Part shown: positions 41,141 to 52,883 of the stretch, one piece after another
Layout: the number at the start of each line of letters is the position of its first letter
Numbering within the stretch: the stretch's first letter is position 1
DNA from: Diphasiastrum complanatum
Lineage: Eukaryota; Streptophyta; Lycopodiopsida; Lycopodiales; Lycopodiaceae
Direction of reading: 5' to 3'
Length of the DNA: 64,000 nucleotides
Assembly (NCBI GenBank): GCA_029204225.1
Contig: CM055103.1
Coordinates: 24,564,656-24,628,655 of the forward strand
Notes under the pieces: model-generated
Databases searched by the model: none
What the model was told of the DNA's origin: nothing
What the model saw: the letters and a program-made list of their open reading frames with translations, nothing else
Program-made: the position numbers and the translations under genes

Positions 41141-42400
41141 ACACTTCGTCTACCTCTTCATCTCATGCTCTATATGTCAACAAGGGCTCGAAACGAAGTA
41201 GAAAAGCTCCAAGCAGTCTGCATCAAATCATAAACAAACTCAAAGTCAAGAACAATCATTAAATCCACATTCGTCGAAGAAGAAGATGTTTTGCAGGTAT
41301 TGCAAATGCAATAACCATGAGATCCAGGACTGCCGAATTCTCAAAGTGAAGAATGCAACCAAGCAACTTGATCAACAAGCAAATACAGTTATAGCATCGT
41401 CTGAAGTTGAAATGGATGAAGGCGCTTTTATGGTCAAAGACAAATACACGAATTCGAATGATTCGTGATTTCTGGCAATACTTGTATTATTAAGAAAGAT
41501 GATTAAATCCTTGCACATGGATCTAGATATGGAGACATTTTCAAGTTAAATCCACAAGAAATTGCAAATTCTTGTGATGTTGCTTATATGACTAATATTT
41601 CCAAGGAAGAATTCTGGCATAGGAGATTGGGACATCCCAATTTCAAATCTATGCTTACTATGGTCAAAGATGCAAAAGCCATTGGCTTACCAAGATCACT
41701 TTCCAAAGAGATCAAGCCATGTGATTCTTGTGCAATAGCAAAATCACACTTATTATGGCTCTGCTGAGAAAACTTGGCCTCATATTACCAAGTTTGTCCA
41801 GCCTATTCTTTATTTTTGTACTTCATAGGTTGAGGCACAGAACAGCTATGCCCGCCATTAGAGGAGCTTTGAGCTCCAAAAAAACTCTTTAAGAATTCGT
41901 GCAAGATGTAGTTTATATTATTAAAATATTATAACACTAATACCTTTGACTTGCCATAACTTTTTAATCGTAACTTAGAAGTATGTCATCTGACATACAT
42001 TGAAAGCCCTTGTCGAGCGCTTTTCAACGCACCAAACTCCGCTAGATTTGGACTTACCACTAAAAAGTTATGCCATTTTTAGTGTGGAATCAAAATGTGG
42101 ACTCAAAAAGTTATGTTATGTAGATTTTAAATTTGAGTGTTTTGATTGGTCCATGTGTAAGAAAAAATTGAGAAAAAATATAAAAAGAATCTTTACAAAG
42201 GGTCTTTTTTGGATTTAGAACTCCTCTAATGAAGAAGCCGTTTCCAAGGTCTCCCATCAAGACTACACATCCATAGGAGTTGATTCACTCAGATGTACAT
42301 TTTTTTTCATCATGTAAAGGCAAGAGAGGAGCCACTTGCTTTGTTACTTTTATTGATGATTTCACAAGATACACATGGTTATATCTTCTTTCTTCTAGAG
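41141..42400 (+). pseudogene. Copia-F: Gag knuckle and integrase fragment, split by a repeat
   Basis: Plus strand. Gag end with CX2CX4HX4C knuckle (CRYCKCNNHEIQDC) at 41,286-41,330. Protease is almost wholly deleted. GAG-pre-integrase follows (EEFWHRRLGHPNFKSMLTMV, CDSCAIAKSH) at about 41,610-41,755. The sequence is then interrupted at about 41,760 and resumes at about 42,237 with KPFPRSPIKTTHP, HSDV and KGKRGATCFVTFIDDFTR, the integrase start with its first catalytic Asp. The rest of integrase and all of RT are missing beyond 42,400. Confidence 0.78.
41762..42236 (+). repeat. Dispersed repeat of unknown class, copy 2, inserted in Copia-F
   Basis: Interrupts the integrase reading between AKSH and KPFPRS, so it is an insertion of about 475 bases. 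Its right part (42,115-42,236) is the inverted counterpart of about 8390-8475; the middle shares GAAAGCCC...GCTTTTCAAC with copy 1. Copy 2 lacks the fold-back arm pair of copy 1. No target duplication could be recognised. Confidence 0.65.
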
Positions 42401-43609
42401 TTATTCAAAGCATATGTTGTTGTAGCATGATTGTTGGATAGTTAGCTTGCATTAGGCATCTTGTCGTGGCATGAATAGTATTAGATCTGCATTTTAGGGT
42501 TAGTTCGGGATTGATTTTGCTTGATTTGAGTGGATTGGCTTGTCTAAAATCTAATCTGATTAATAAACAGAAAAAGCTATTCAGATCACCAATCTTAAGA
42601 CCCATTTTGAATTTGAGATATTAGAGAAAATAACAAAAATCGGTCAAATCTGTCAGATTGGTCAAAAAAAAGACAAAAAGCATCATCATAGCTGATAACT
42701 TTTTACTCTCTTTTAGGAAACCTTCGCCGAGTTGCAAACACCTTTGCTTTTGTTTACAAAACCTTCAGTTTGAAGGGCAAAGATTAATTCCCAATAGATT
42801 TCCAGAAACATCAGAAAAACCATCAAAAAATACCGAAAAATCGTCAAAACTCTAAAAATACAGAAAAGGAACCTTTTCCCGATTCACTGTGCTTAGGTGT
42901 GATTCAAATCTATCTACTGCCAGGTCGGCGAAGAATAATACCAAAAATAAAAAAGTTTTCAGAGGATCAGTTGTCATATTGTCATATTTTTGCCAAAAAA
43001 ATCATTTTTTTGCAAAATTACCAATATCACTCTTGAACCTTTGCCAAAATCTTTATCGAGATTCCAGAACATTCTATTTATAGTAAAATACTTTTTTTGA
43101 GTTCGGCAAAGATTCTTCTTGATCAAATCACAGAAATTCTTGAATTTTACCCTCGCCAGACTACAAAACCTATAATTTCTTGTGTTAGAAACCTTCGTCC
43201 GATTTTCCATAGTTGTATATGTGTCAGATCCTTTACCTAAGAGGTTGGCGAAGGTTATTTCTCTAGAAATTGTTAGAAAAGTATTCAAAGAGTTTTCTCC
43301 CCAAAATAGCACTGATGAACCTTCGCCAAGACAACCTTCGCCTAGTGAACCTTTGCCAGTCCTATTTTTAGTTTTTGATTTTTCATATCAAGTCTCTGTC
43401 AAAAATTGGATCAAATCTAATATGTTCTTATTTGGATTCCGAGAGATTTGTCATTTTGAGAAGTATCGATTGATCAAATTTTGAAAAAATTTTCATCATA
43501 TAGAATCAGATTTTTGAAAAGTGGAATAGTTTAAGTAGATCTAATCTGAAAAAATTTGTTGAAAAATCTAGATCCAATCTCATTATCTATTTGATCTAAA
43601 TTTGTGAAG
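42401..43609 (+). other. Presumed 5' LTR/leader of Gypsy-G, rich in CCTTCGCCGA-type words
   Basis: About 1.2 kb ahead of the Gypsy-G Gag. It contains many copies, in both orientations, of words near AACCTTCGCCGA (for example near 42,720, 43,190, 43,235, 43,317 and 43,337) and A-rich short repeats around 42,800-42,860. LTR ends and primer site could not be identified. Confidence 0.5.
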
Positions 43610-44963
43610 ATGGCTGCCCTTGGAGCTGCTCCTGGAGGTGCTCCACAGGAAGTCAATCCAATTATTATTAGAAGAGCACCCCGATTGGATCTACCCAAAC
43701 ATAATGGATTAACATATTCAGTTAGATTTCTTTAGATCTATGCTGAATCCTATGAAGTCTATGGTGAGATTTATCCTCAAGATAAACTTAAGATGTTTTC
43801 TATGGCCTTAGCAGGTGCAGCACAAGATTGGTACTATAATCAAGATGGAACTGAGAGTACAGATTGTGAGGTTGTTAAGCGATCCCTGATCACACAGTTC
43901 AAACCACAAAAGTTTATGGAAGACTCTTTCCTACTTTTAAGTAAACGGATCATACGTGAGTTGAAACGCCATAATGAGTATGCACTCTTGCAAAATGCTA
44001 TGGATGATGCAATTCAGGAGGAGGATCATAATTCAGATGAGGAGCCAAATATCAGTATGTTGTCTTATACAGCAGGGCAAACTACTACAACATCCACCAC
44101 TATTGCATCAACGAATGCCAATGCTACTACAGAAATGATGCTCAATGAGTTCGAGAAACTTGGGAAGAACCAGCGGAAACAGATGGAAAAGTTGTAATTG
44201 CAATTTGATTTCTATTTGTACATGAAACCACACAGTGAACGAGTGTCCTCAATTGAAATTATGAATGGAAATCAGTGTTTTCCATTTGTGTAATTCACCT
44301 AATCATGAGACTGCTTTTTGCAGCTTCAACCCTCGGATAATTCAGCAACGGTATGTCCAGATGGGATATCGAGAACCACAGTAAGGAGGTAATCCAGCAG
44401 TAAGACCGCGACAATCTGCTCTTGGATACCCAAAACGTTTAGCTTTACTTGTCCCACCAAAGCACTCCGCTCCTCCAGCCAATTTGATGGAACCAGAACC
44501 TTACGAAAATGCTGAGCAACGGAACTATGAAAATGATCAAACAAGTGGATCTTCAGGTGGATCTTCAAAACAATATGCCATTTATGCTGCTGCTCAACAA
44601 CAAGCCTCCAGAAATTGGACCAGAGCACCACTCGGATGTCTTGCATGTGGAGAAAATCACAGAGTTGCAGAATGCCCAAATAAAGAGAAATTTGTACCAT
44701 TCTGTCATGACTGTGGTTATGAGCATTGCTATAAAGACTGTCCAGCAAGACCGAAGCAACCACCAGCTACAATACTTGTTAATTTGATAACAATCAAGCA
44801 AATACCAGTAGCTCAAAATAAACCAACTGCACTTTTGATGGTGGTCACCAGAGCACAGAAGCATAAAGAACCAATAATGGATCCAGTACTTGCTGATTCA
44901 ATACCATTGAATGATATACCAACAGCATCGGGAGTCTATCCAAATCTTAATACAAAAAGATGA
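43610..44963 (+). pseudogene. Gypsy-G Gag
   Basis: Start at ATG 43,610 (MAALGAAPGGAPQEVNP). An early stop at 43,732 follows the conserved APRLDLPKHNGLT. The core continues in 43,793-44,197 (MFSMALAGAAQDWYYNQDG, ITQFKPQKFMEDSFLLLSKR) and, after frame changes, in 44,484-44,963 with two linked zinc knuckles (CLACGENHRVAEC and CHDCGYEHCYKDC). Gag would assemble particles and bind the genome RNA. Related to the Gag relic at 15,445-16,390. Inactivated by stops. Confidence 0.8.
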
Positions 44964-44975
44964 AAATACTAGGAT

Positions 44976-46208
44976 ATGAGACAGTGGATCAAACATCTGC
45001 AAGAAGAAGAGGAGCTTGAAGTTGCTAAAGCAACAGCTGAAGTTCATTCTTCACCACTGCAGCTGCCAAGAAATTTATGTACGGATATGAATGATCAGTT
45101 ACATCATCTTGAAAAACCCTTCAAGATGACTGAACCAGAAGCACCGCATACAGAATTACTCATGAACATTTTGTCTAACAAGATCAATATTTCATTGGGA
45201 GAGTTCTTGAAGTTGGTGCCAAAAGCAAAAGAAGTCTTAGTGCAAAAGTTAGCTAAAAAAAAACCAGAAGTCCATCAGGATCTGCTTTTTTGTGCTGGAT
45301 TTAAAGAATCTAACGAAGTACTCCATGTTGGAGCCACTTGGAAAAGTGAACAAAAGAATATCACTATGCCGATACAGCATAGACAATTTCCTAAAGAAGC
45401 AGCCGTGATAGATGGAGGTTCAGGAGTTAACCTGATTTCTACAAAGCTATGTGCAAAATGGGTCCTTACAAAGATTAAGCCTGTTACTTTTGCTATTAAG
45501 CTAGCTGATCAAACGACAGTTCATCCACAAGGAATGGTGGAAGATATACCTGTTAGAATTGCAGGAGTATAGTTCGTCATTACTTTCGTAGTGATGGACT
45601 TACCACAAGCACCAAATGTCTATCGAATTCTATTAGGATGTCCATGGTTACGAGTTGCACAAGTAATTCATAGTTGGGGTACCGAAAAAATCACTTTTGA
45701 AAATCATGAACGTGCAGTTAAAATTGATCCTACAACTTGGACTATCAAACCAGTGGTTCAAAAAGAGGATGACAATTCATCAACAACACATACTTGTGAT
45801 CGACCAGAGAAAAATTTGGGAGTTCATTACGATTCTCAAACGGATATTGTCAATTGGAATGAAGCTCTTGCAACAATTGACTGTACAACAGGATATATGT
45901 GTCAACAAGATAATCAATCAGATCTGAACGAGATTTCCTTATTAGATCGAACTTTGGATACACCAATCACATTTTCACTGAATGTGTTGAATGTAGCCTG
46001 GATATCAATGGAACCAATACCAGATTCGATTGAGAATGAACTCAATCCTGTGAGTCATGCCTTGACTTATGATGGCAATGCAGAACTTACGGATGAGCAG
46101 ATTCTAAATCATATGGATTTGACCAGATTTGGAGTGCGTAATGTTCCTGATGAACTCACAATAAAACTGCCCAAAGCAGTTATATTAAAGGAAGACAGGA
46201 TCACATGA
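44976..46208 (+). pseudogene. Gypsy-G protease region
   Basis: 44,976-45,572 ends in a retropepsin-like segment AAVIDGGSGVNLISTKLCAK, where the usual D-(S/T)-G appears as D-G-G followed by SGVNLIS; it is a family variant or a damaged site. The next frame (45,591-46,208) continues YRILLGCPWLRVAQVIHSWG, the flap and C-terminal part of gypsy proteases, then a long acidic spacer. One stop at 45,570 breaks the frame. Confidence 0.7.
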
Positions 46209-46711
46209 TCAATGACGAAGAAACAAGCTAAGCAACATTATAATATGGTCCTGAAATGAGAAAATCCTCCTCGAAAGATTGATTCAGAGAAAGTGCCACC
46301 CTTATTGGATAAAGACAAAGGAAAAGTCGAGGATGATTCTTCAAGTCAGATTTCTAGTAAAACGTCATAATGGTCTAGGAAGTCTTCACCTGTGAAGAAA
46401 GATTTATCATTTTGAAAGTCATCACCTCCACAATTAATTCCTGCTAAGAAGGCTAAGCGAAGATCCAAGACAAGTCCTTTCGAAAAGAACAAATAGATGT
46501 AGTCCAGCATGATATGCCTGAACATTTTAAACATTATACACTAGATGATGTGGTTATCATGTTACCTAAAACACATTGTGAACCTGAAGAACATATGCCG
46601 GAATCTAGAGAGGTTTACGATGGCCCAGCTAGGACGTGGCCAATGAATCTTGTCGAACCAAGAGAACCAGAAAAGATTGTACAAGTTGGATCACAACTTA
46701 CTAAGTAACCT
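46209..46711 (+). other. Gypsy-G protease-RT spacer
   Basis: Lys/Ser-rich, stop-interrupted reading (KVPPLLDKDKGKVEDD, KKAKRRSKTSPFEKNK) continuous with Pol. No domain. Confidence 0.5.
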
Positions 46712-48285
46712 TTGGAACTGCATCAGGTACTAAAGGTATGGTATGTTCAATCACTGATGTCAGAATACCCTTCAAATCTTGATAAGTTCTATCGCTGTAA
46801 TCCTAATGTGGCGGACCTGATAAAGAAAGAACTTCAGAGATTGCTTGACGTCGATTTTATTTATGAGATCGAACATACTGAATGGATGTCACCGATTGTC
46901 ATTGTTCCTAAGAAAAATGGAAAATTGCGGATTTATGTGAATCTCAAAGCATAGAACAAAGTGACGCGAAAGGATCACTTTCTGTTACCTTTTATTGAAA
47001 GCATTTTGGATTGTCTTGCTAGAGCGGAAGCTTATAGTTTCCTGGATGGATTTAGTGCTTAGAATTAGGTTAAGATTGCACCTGCCGATCGCCATAAAAC
47101 TACTTTTGCAACAGAATGGGACACCTATGCTTACAAAGTAATGCCGTTTGGACTCTGTAATGCACCAGGTTCATTCCAAAGAGTAATGCAATTTGCTTTT
47201 AAAGATTATCTGCAAAAATTCCTTGAAATTTACTTGGACGACTTGTGAGTTCATAGTACAGATACAGACCACCTGGATCGATTGAAAAAAGTATTTGAAA
47301 GATGCCGCAAATATCAGATTTCTCTAAATCCAAAAAAATGTCAGATATGGGTTTCCCACGGAGTTGTGCTTGGACATGTGATATCAATACATGGTATTGC
47401 CATGGATTATTCTAAGATCAAAATTATTGTGGAAGTGCCACTGCCAGTAACAATTCGTGGAGTTTACGTGTTTATGGGTCATGCGAACTACTATCAAATC
47501 TTTATTATTTTCTTTGCGGATATAGCACAACCTATATACAAACAAACTATTGTTCCTATTTGGATAGTAGAAGCGTTAGAAGCCTTTGAAAAATTTAAAA
47601 AAAGCATTAACTTTCGCACCAATACTGTGTTCTCCTGATTGGACGATAGAGTTTCATGCTCATACGGATGTCTCAAAATACGTCATTGGATCAGTTTTGA
47701 CGTAGCCAGGTGACTATAAGAAAGATTATCCTATACGATTTGCAAGTAGACAGCTTATAGATCCAGAAAAGAATTATTTAACAGCAAAATGTGAGGCATT
47801 AGCCATGTTTTTTTTTGTTCGGAAACTTTGTCACTACCTCATGGAAACGCACTTTGCATTTTATGCAGATCATCAACCGTTACTTTACTTGGTAAACAAG
47901 ACATGCAATACTGGACGTATTGCAAGATGGTTATTGTTATTGACTGAATTTGACTTTTGAATGTGGTTCGAAAGGGCAAGCAACATTATCTAGCTGATCA
48001 CGTTTCACGAATTAAATTCGCACCAGTTAATACTGAAGTGGATGATGAACTGCCAAATGCTGCATTGTTCTATGTTGAAGCGATACCTGAGTGGGCAGCA
48101 AATATTGTTGAGTATCTGATGCTAGGACAACCAAATGACTCCCTGACAAAAGTACAAAAGAGACAATTGATTCATAAGGCTCAACCTTATCAATTAATTG
48201 TAGGACAATTGTATCGTCGTGGATCAGATAATATTTTACGAAGGTGTGTTTTAGCGCATGAAGTACCAGATTTAATCATGTTTTC
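46712..48285 (+). pseudogene. Gypsy-G reverse transcriptase and RNase H
   Basis: RT begins with the gypsy signature DFIYEIEHTEWMSPIVIVPK and KKNGKLRIYVNLKA, then (after stops) AYSFLDGFSA, FATEWDTYAYKVMPFGLCNA and the catalytic box EIYLDDL at about 47,230-47,248. 47,282-47,638 gives the thumb (LGHVISIHGIAMDYSKIKII). RNase H follows with FHAHTDVSKYVIGSVLT, ASRQLIDPEKNYLTAKCEAL and FYADHQPLLYLV. 47,957-48,285 enters the integrase N-terminus (QLYRRGSDNILRRCVLAHEV). About six stops or shifts. Copia-AUT begins at 48,286. Confidence 0.85.
48281..48285. other. Target-site duplication of Copia-AUT, left
   Basis: TTTTC, repeated at 54,711-54,715. Confidence 0.95.
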
Positions 48286-48936
48286 TGTGAAAAATTCAGA
48301 TCCTAAGTGGATCTAAACTCCAAGATCATTGGCTTGAATGCTTGCACTCCAAACTACATAAGCTAGGAATTGGCAACACATTCTATGCTACCTAGAATGC
48401 AAAGAACTTGATCAAAAAGCATTTATCACAAATGGAAACTTCCATAAACATCAAGTGCGGCCCAAAATAGCATTATACAGTCCATAATACATCAGCCTAC
48501 CACTTTTGGAAAGCACCTAAGATCATACACAATAGCTTGAAGACAATACACACAACAATGCTCTCAATGGAGGAAGAAACAATGACAATGATCTATTGAT
48601 CTCAATGAAGCATACAAAAGGTTTCTCCAACCTGTTCTCCACGACTTCCCTACTATTTATGGATGAGGAAGATGACTCTCTCTCCTCTCTCTAGAAGGTA
48701 CTTGACCCTAGATATTCCCTATATAGGAAAAATAAAAATGGCTTATATGACCAAAATACATTAAAATGGTCTCATTTTGAAGGGTATGAAGTTTGACACT
48801 TCATCATACTGAAAAAATACAGTAAATAAAAACATTGTGGCCTGGTTCACACGTGTGAAACTCCAGAACCAAAACTATTTACAATTTTAGCCAATTTAGG
48901 CCTCAAACTAGCTAGGAAATGTTGACAATTTTCACA
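48286..48936 (-). repeat. Copia-AUT 3' LTR
   Basis: Ends TGTGAAAA...TTTTCACA on the plus strand. It lacks the 4 bases GCTA that the 5' LTR has near 54,505. Palindrome TTCACACGTGTGAA at 48,846-48,859. Confidence 0.95.
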
Positions 48937-51900
48937 CTCCCTCTTCAACATTGGATGCTAGTTTCAACATAGTCTTTGAGCACATTCCAAGATTAGATCT
49001 ATGCATTAAATATAGGTCCTTTCCCAATGGTTTGGTGAAGATATCAGCCACACACTCCTTTGAAGAGACATGTTGAAGCTCCACCTCTTTGGCAATGACT
49101 TGATCTCTCACAAAATGGTGAGCAATCTCAATGTGCTTGCTCCTTGCATGAAAAACAGGATTGCTTGCCAAGCTTTGGGCTGAAAGGTTATCACAAAGTA
49201 TGATTGGAGTCTTCTCTGGTTCCAGCAAGTGAAGATCCAATAACATCCTCTTGATCGAAAGAATCTCCTTGGTGCATGTTGTTAATGCCTTGTACTCGGC
49301 TTCGGTGGAAGATAGAGAGATAGTTGGTTGCTTCTTTGATAGCCATGAGACCACTCCATCTCCAAGATAGATTGCAAAGGCACTTGTTGACTTCCTATCC
49401 ATTTGATCACCTGCAAAATCTGAATCTGAAAATCCACAAAGGTTAGGTGTAGTACCTCCATACAAGATGCCAAAATCTCTAGATCCCGAGATGTATCTAA
49501 GTACTCTCTTTCCTAGCTTCCAATGAGCCTCACTAGGATCTTGCATAAATTGACTTAGTTTACCAACCACAAAGCTTAGATCAGGTCTTGTGATGGTTAA
49601 CCATATAAGAGATCCTATTAGCTTTCTATAGAGAGTAATGTCCTTGAAGGATCTTTCATTACTTCTTGTAGTTAGCTTTACATTTGATTCCATAGGAGTA
49701 GAAACAACTTTACAATCTTCCATATGAAACCTTTTTAGAATAGAGTTAACATACTTTTCTTGACATATGAATGTAGATTTAGAAGTTCTAATAATATCTA
49801 TTCCTAAGATATAATGAAGTTTACCAAGATCTTGAATTTCAAACTCTCTTTTGAGTGCCATCTTGATTTCATCTATATCTAGATTGTTACCACCACTTAA
49901 GATAATGTCATCAACATAGATCAAAAGTAAAGTGATATCATTTTCATTCAATCTAAAGTAGAGAGAATGATCATACTCACTCATAACAAAGTTTTGAGAA
50001 AGTAAGAAGGAATTGAGCTTAGCATACCAACTCCTTGGTGCTTGCTTTAGCCCATACAAACTCTTTTGGAGATAGCACACATGATTAGGCTCATCATGTG
50101 AAACATAGCCCTCGGGTTGCTCCATGTAAATATCTTCTTCAAGATCACCATTCAAGAAGGCATTAGTAACATCCATTTGCCACATATCCCAATCATAAAG
50201 AGTTGCAAGAGAGATTAGGATTCGAATAGTTACCATCTTTGCCACGAGTGCAAAGGTCTCATCATAGTCAATACCATATTCTTGAGCATACCCCTTTGCC
50301 ACCAACCTTGCCTTGTACTTGTTGATTGATCCATCTTGATTTGTCTTGATCTTGAAGATCCACTTACAACCAATTGCCTTCTTGTCCTTTGAAAGCTTTA
50401 CCAACCTCCATGTGTTGCTTTTGATGAGTGCTTGATGCTCATGATCCATGGCTTGGATCCATTCCTTCTTTTGAATTGCTTCACCTACACAAGTTGGTTC
50501 ATCAAAAGAGGTAAGAAAAGCAAGGTTAGAGTTGTCCACCACTTGCTTTCCTTTTTCATCATAGGTTAGCCTTGATGGCTTAGCCCTTTGCCTTTGAGTC
50601 TTCCTTGAAGTTTGCTTTGGAGTGGCATCTCCATCTTCATCCAAGACATCTTGCACATCATGATGATTAGTAGGCACATCAACATCAACATCAACAACAT
50701 TGGAAACATTCTCTTCATGAAAGATGACATCCCTACTTATGACAACTTTCTTTGTAGAAGGAATGTACACTTTGTAAGCCTTGCTTACTTCACTATAGCC
50801 AACAAACACACCCTTCTTTGATGAAGGATCTTCTTTAGTTCTATCATCAAGTGTGATATTGACAAAACATGTACATCCAAAGATCCTACAATGCTTGACA
50901 CTCGGCCTTCTACCATAAAGAACCTCATGAGGAGTTTTACCATCCAAGGAAGCACTTGTCCATCTATTACATAGATAGTTAGCACATGCTAAAGCTTCCC
51001 CCCAAAAAGACTTAGCAAGATTAGCATGTAGTCTCATTGCCTTGGCACATTCACAAAGGGTTCTATTCTTCCTCTCGGCCACTCCATTCTGTTGTGGAGT
51101 CCTAGGACTAGACATCTCCCTCTTAATCCCATGTGCTATACAAAAGTCTTTGAACCTATTTGAGGTGTATTCCCCTCCATTATCAGATCTTAAGCATTTG
51201 ATCTTTGTATTGAATTGGTTTTCCATTTCATTCTTGAACTTGACAAATGCAGCAAACACTTCATCCTTACTTTTAAGAAGATAGATCCAAGTATACCTAC
51301 TAAAGTCATCAATGAAAGTTGCATACATCTTTGCCCCACCATTGCTAGTTGTACTAGAAGAATGAATATCAGAATGCACAAGTTGAAAAGCTTCTTTAGA
51401 TCTAGAAGTAGATCTAGAATAAGCAAGTCTATGAGATTTGGACAAGGCACAATGTTCACAAACACTATTGTTTGCAACAAGACTTTTAGGGAGACCAAGA
51501 ACAAGCTCTTTCTTTGCCATTACCTCCAAAGATTTGAAGTTGGGATGGCCCAACCTCTTGTGCCAAACTTCTTGGTTTGTCAATTGCTCCCTAGCCATAC
51601 ATCCTTCATGATTAGAGATCACACATGCATCAAGCTTGAAAAGTTTACCATGCCTCCTACCTTGAGCAATCAAGGATCCACATTTACTTATCAAACATGC
51701 ATCTCCAATGAACTCCACATCAAGTCCTTTGTCAATCATTTGACTTACACTAAGCAAATTCTTAGTGATTGAAGGAATGTACAAAACATTTTCAAGATTT
51801 GCTTTCCTATTTGTTGAAAGGGAAATAGGAATAGTGCCTATGCCTTTGATGTCACATTGACCATCATTTGCAGTGTAGATGATGTTACCTTCTCCCTCAT

Positions 51901-52125
51901 AAGACAATAAGGATGTAAAGTATTCCTTATGTCTTGTCATGTGAGATGAGGCTCCACTATCAATCCACCAAGGATCATTATCATCTATGTTGGCTAACAA
52001 ACTTGAAGTCATAACAAGTGATTCACATGTGTTATGTTCTTCCTCATCTATTGTAAGATTTCCTTGCCTCTCTCCTTGCTCTTTTCTTCTTATAACATTC
52101 ATTTGCAAAATGACCTTTTATCCCA
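48932..52125 (-). CDS. Copia-AUT Pol: protease, integrase, RT, RNase H
   Basis: Open from about 52,125 to the stop at 48,932; residue numbers count from 52,108. Protease active site WWIDSGASSHM (Asp50-Ser51-Gly52). GAG-pre-integrase VWHKRLGHPNFKSLEVMAKK and CEHCALSKSH. Integrase D, D, E in FIDDFSRYTW, LRSDNGGEY and VAERKNRTL. RT QMDVTNAFLNGDLEEDIYME and LIYVDDIILSG. RNase H FSDSDFAGDQMDRKS, SSTEAEYKAL and LCDNLSAQSLASN, ending VEEGV. All catalytic positions are present and the length is normal. It overlaps Gag by about 80 bases in the +1 frame, so Pol needs either a programmed shift or is cut off by a one-base change in the A-run near 52,090. No ATG is well placed for independent initiation. 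Functions: processing, integration and reverse transcription in cytoplasmic particles. Confidence 0.93.
48937..48949 (-). other. Copia-AUT polypurine tract
   Basis: GTTGAAGAGGGAG on the minus strand adjoining the 3' LTR; overlaps the last Pol codons (VEEGV). Confidence 0.9.
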
Positions 52126-52883
52126 CAATAAAAGCACTTGAACTTTGACTTATTGTTCTTAGTAGAAGAGGAAGAGGAAGAGTGATCATCATGATCAAAG
52201 TTACCACCTTTGGACCATTTCCCTTTGCCTTTACCTTTGCCCTTGAATTTGCCTTTTGTGAAGAAAGCCTCTTCACCTCCACCTTGCAAGGATGCACCAT
52301 CAAGCTTTGATTGCAACCTATGTTCTTCAGCCAATAAGATTTCTTGCAAGTCAACCACACTTGGCAAGACTCTTTGAATGGCAAAACTTTGCACAAGGTT
52401 AGCATGTTCATTTAGCAAACCATTCAACATAACTTGGACTATTTCACCATCTTTTATGTTCTCATCAATGCATGCTAAATCATCACTTAGGGACTTAACT
52501 CTCAAGATAAATGCATGAGCACTTTCACCCTCTCTTTGCCTACTAGAAAATATTTGTCTCCTTAGGGTCAATACCCTAGATGTGGACTTTGATTCAAAGA
52601 GCTTCTTTAAGGCATTCCATGCCTCACTTGCACTTTGACACTTTCCAACTTCCTTGAGAAGTTCATTTGTAACATTCATTTTAATGATATGAAGAGCCCT
52701 TTTGGCCTTCTTATCAAACCTTTGTTGCTCTTGAAATGTGAGAGGTCTCTCTTCAATTTCTGCAACTATGTCCATGAGTTCATTCAACTCAAGTAAGGAC
52801 TCCATCCTCACTTTCCAAGTAGAGTAGTTTGACGAACTCAACCTTTCACTAGACTCTAGCATGATCCCACCATTGGAAGCCAT
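52044..52883 (-). CDS. Copia-AUT Gag, 279 aa
   Basis: Same start context and sequence as the Gag of Copia-NA (one residue different, EERPLTF against EERPLTL, up to the knuckle). N-terminal SNYSTWKVRMESLLELNELM, Gag core, a Lys/Gly-rich patch FKGKGKGKGKWSKGG, a Ser run and zinc knuckle CFYCGIKGHFANEC (Cys250 to Cys263). The last 16 residues (YKKKRARREARKSYNR) are very basic and come from a frame different from Pol. Copia elements of plants usually carry Gag and Pol in one frame, so this stop is notable. Gag forms the particle and packages RNA. Confidence 0.93.
   Translation of the reverse strand: MASNGGIMLESSERLSSSNYSTWKVRMESLLELNELMDIVAEIEERPLTFQEQQRFDKKAKRALHIIKMNVTNELLKEVGKCQSASEAWNALKKLFESKSTSRVLTLRRQIFSSRQREGESAHAFILRVKSLSDDLACIDENIKDGEIVQVMLNGLLNEHANLVQSFAIQRVLPSVVDLQEILLAEEHRLQSKLDGASLQGGGEEAFFTKGKFKGKGKGKGKWSKGGNFDHDDHSSSSSSTKNNKSKFKCFYCGIKGHFANECYKKKRARREARKSYNR

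Noticed and set aside
44326-44864. Minus-strand ORFs opposite Gypsy-G Gag
   Set aside because: Antisense of the zinc-knuckle region, where the plus frame has clear Cys/His motifs.
51215-51772. 185-codon plus-strand ORF inside Copia-AUT
   Set aside because: Antisense shadow of the integrase region; equivalent antisense frames occur in the other copia copies without sign of selection.
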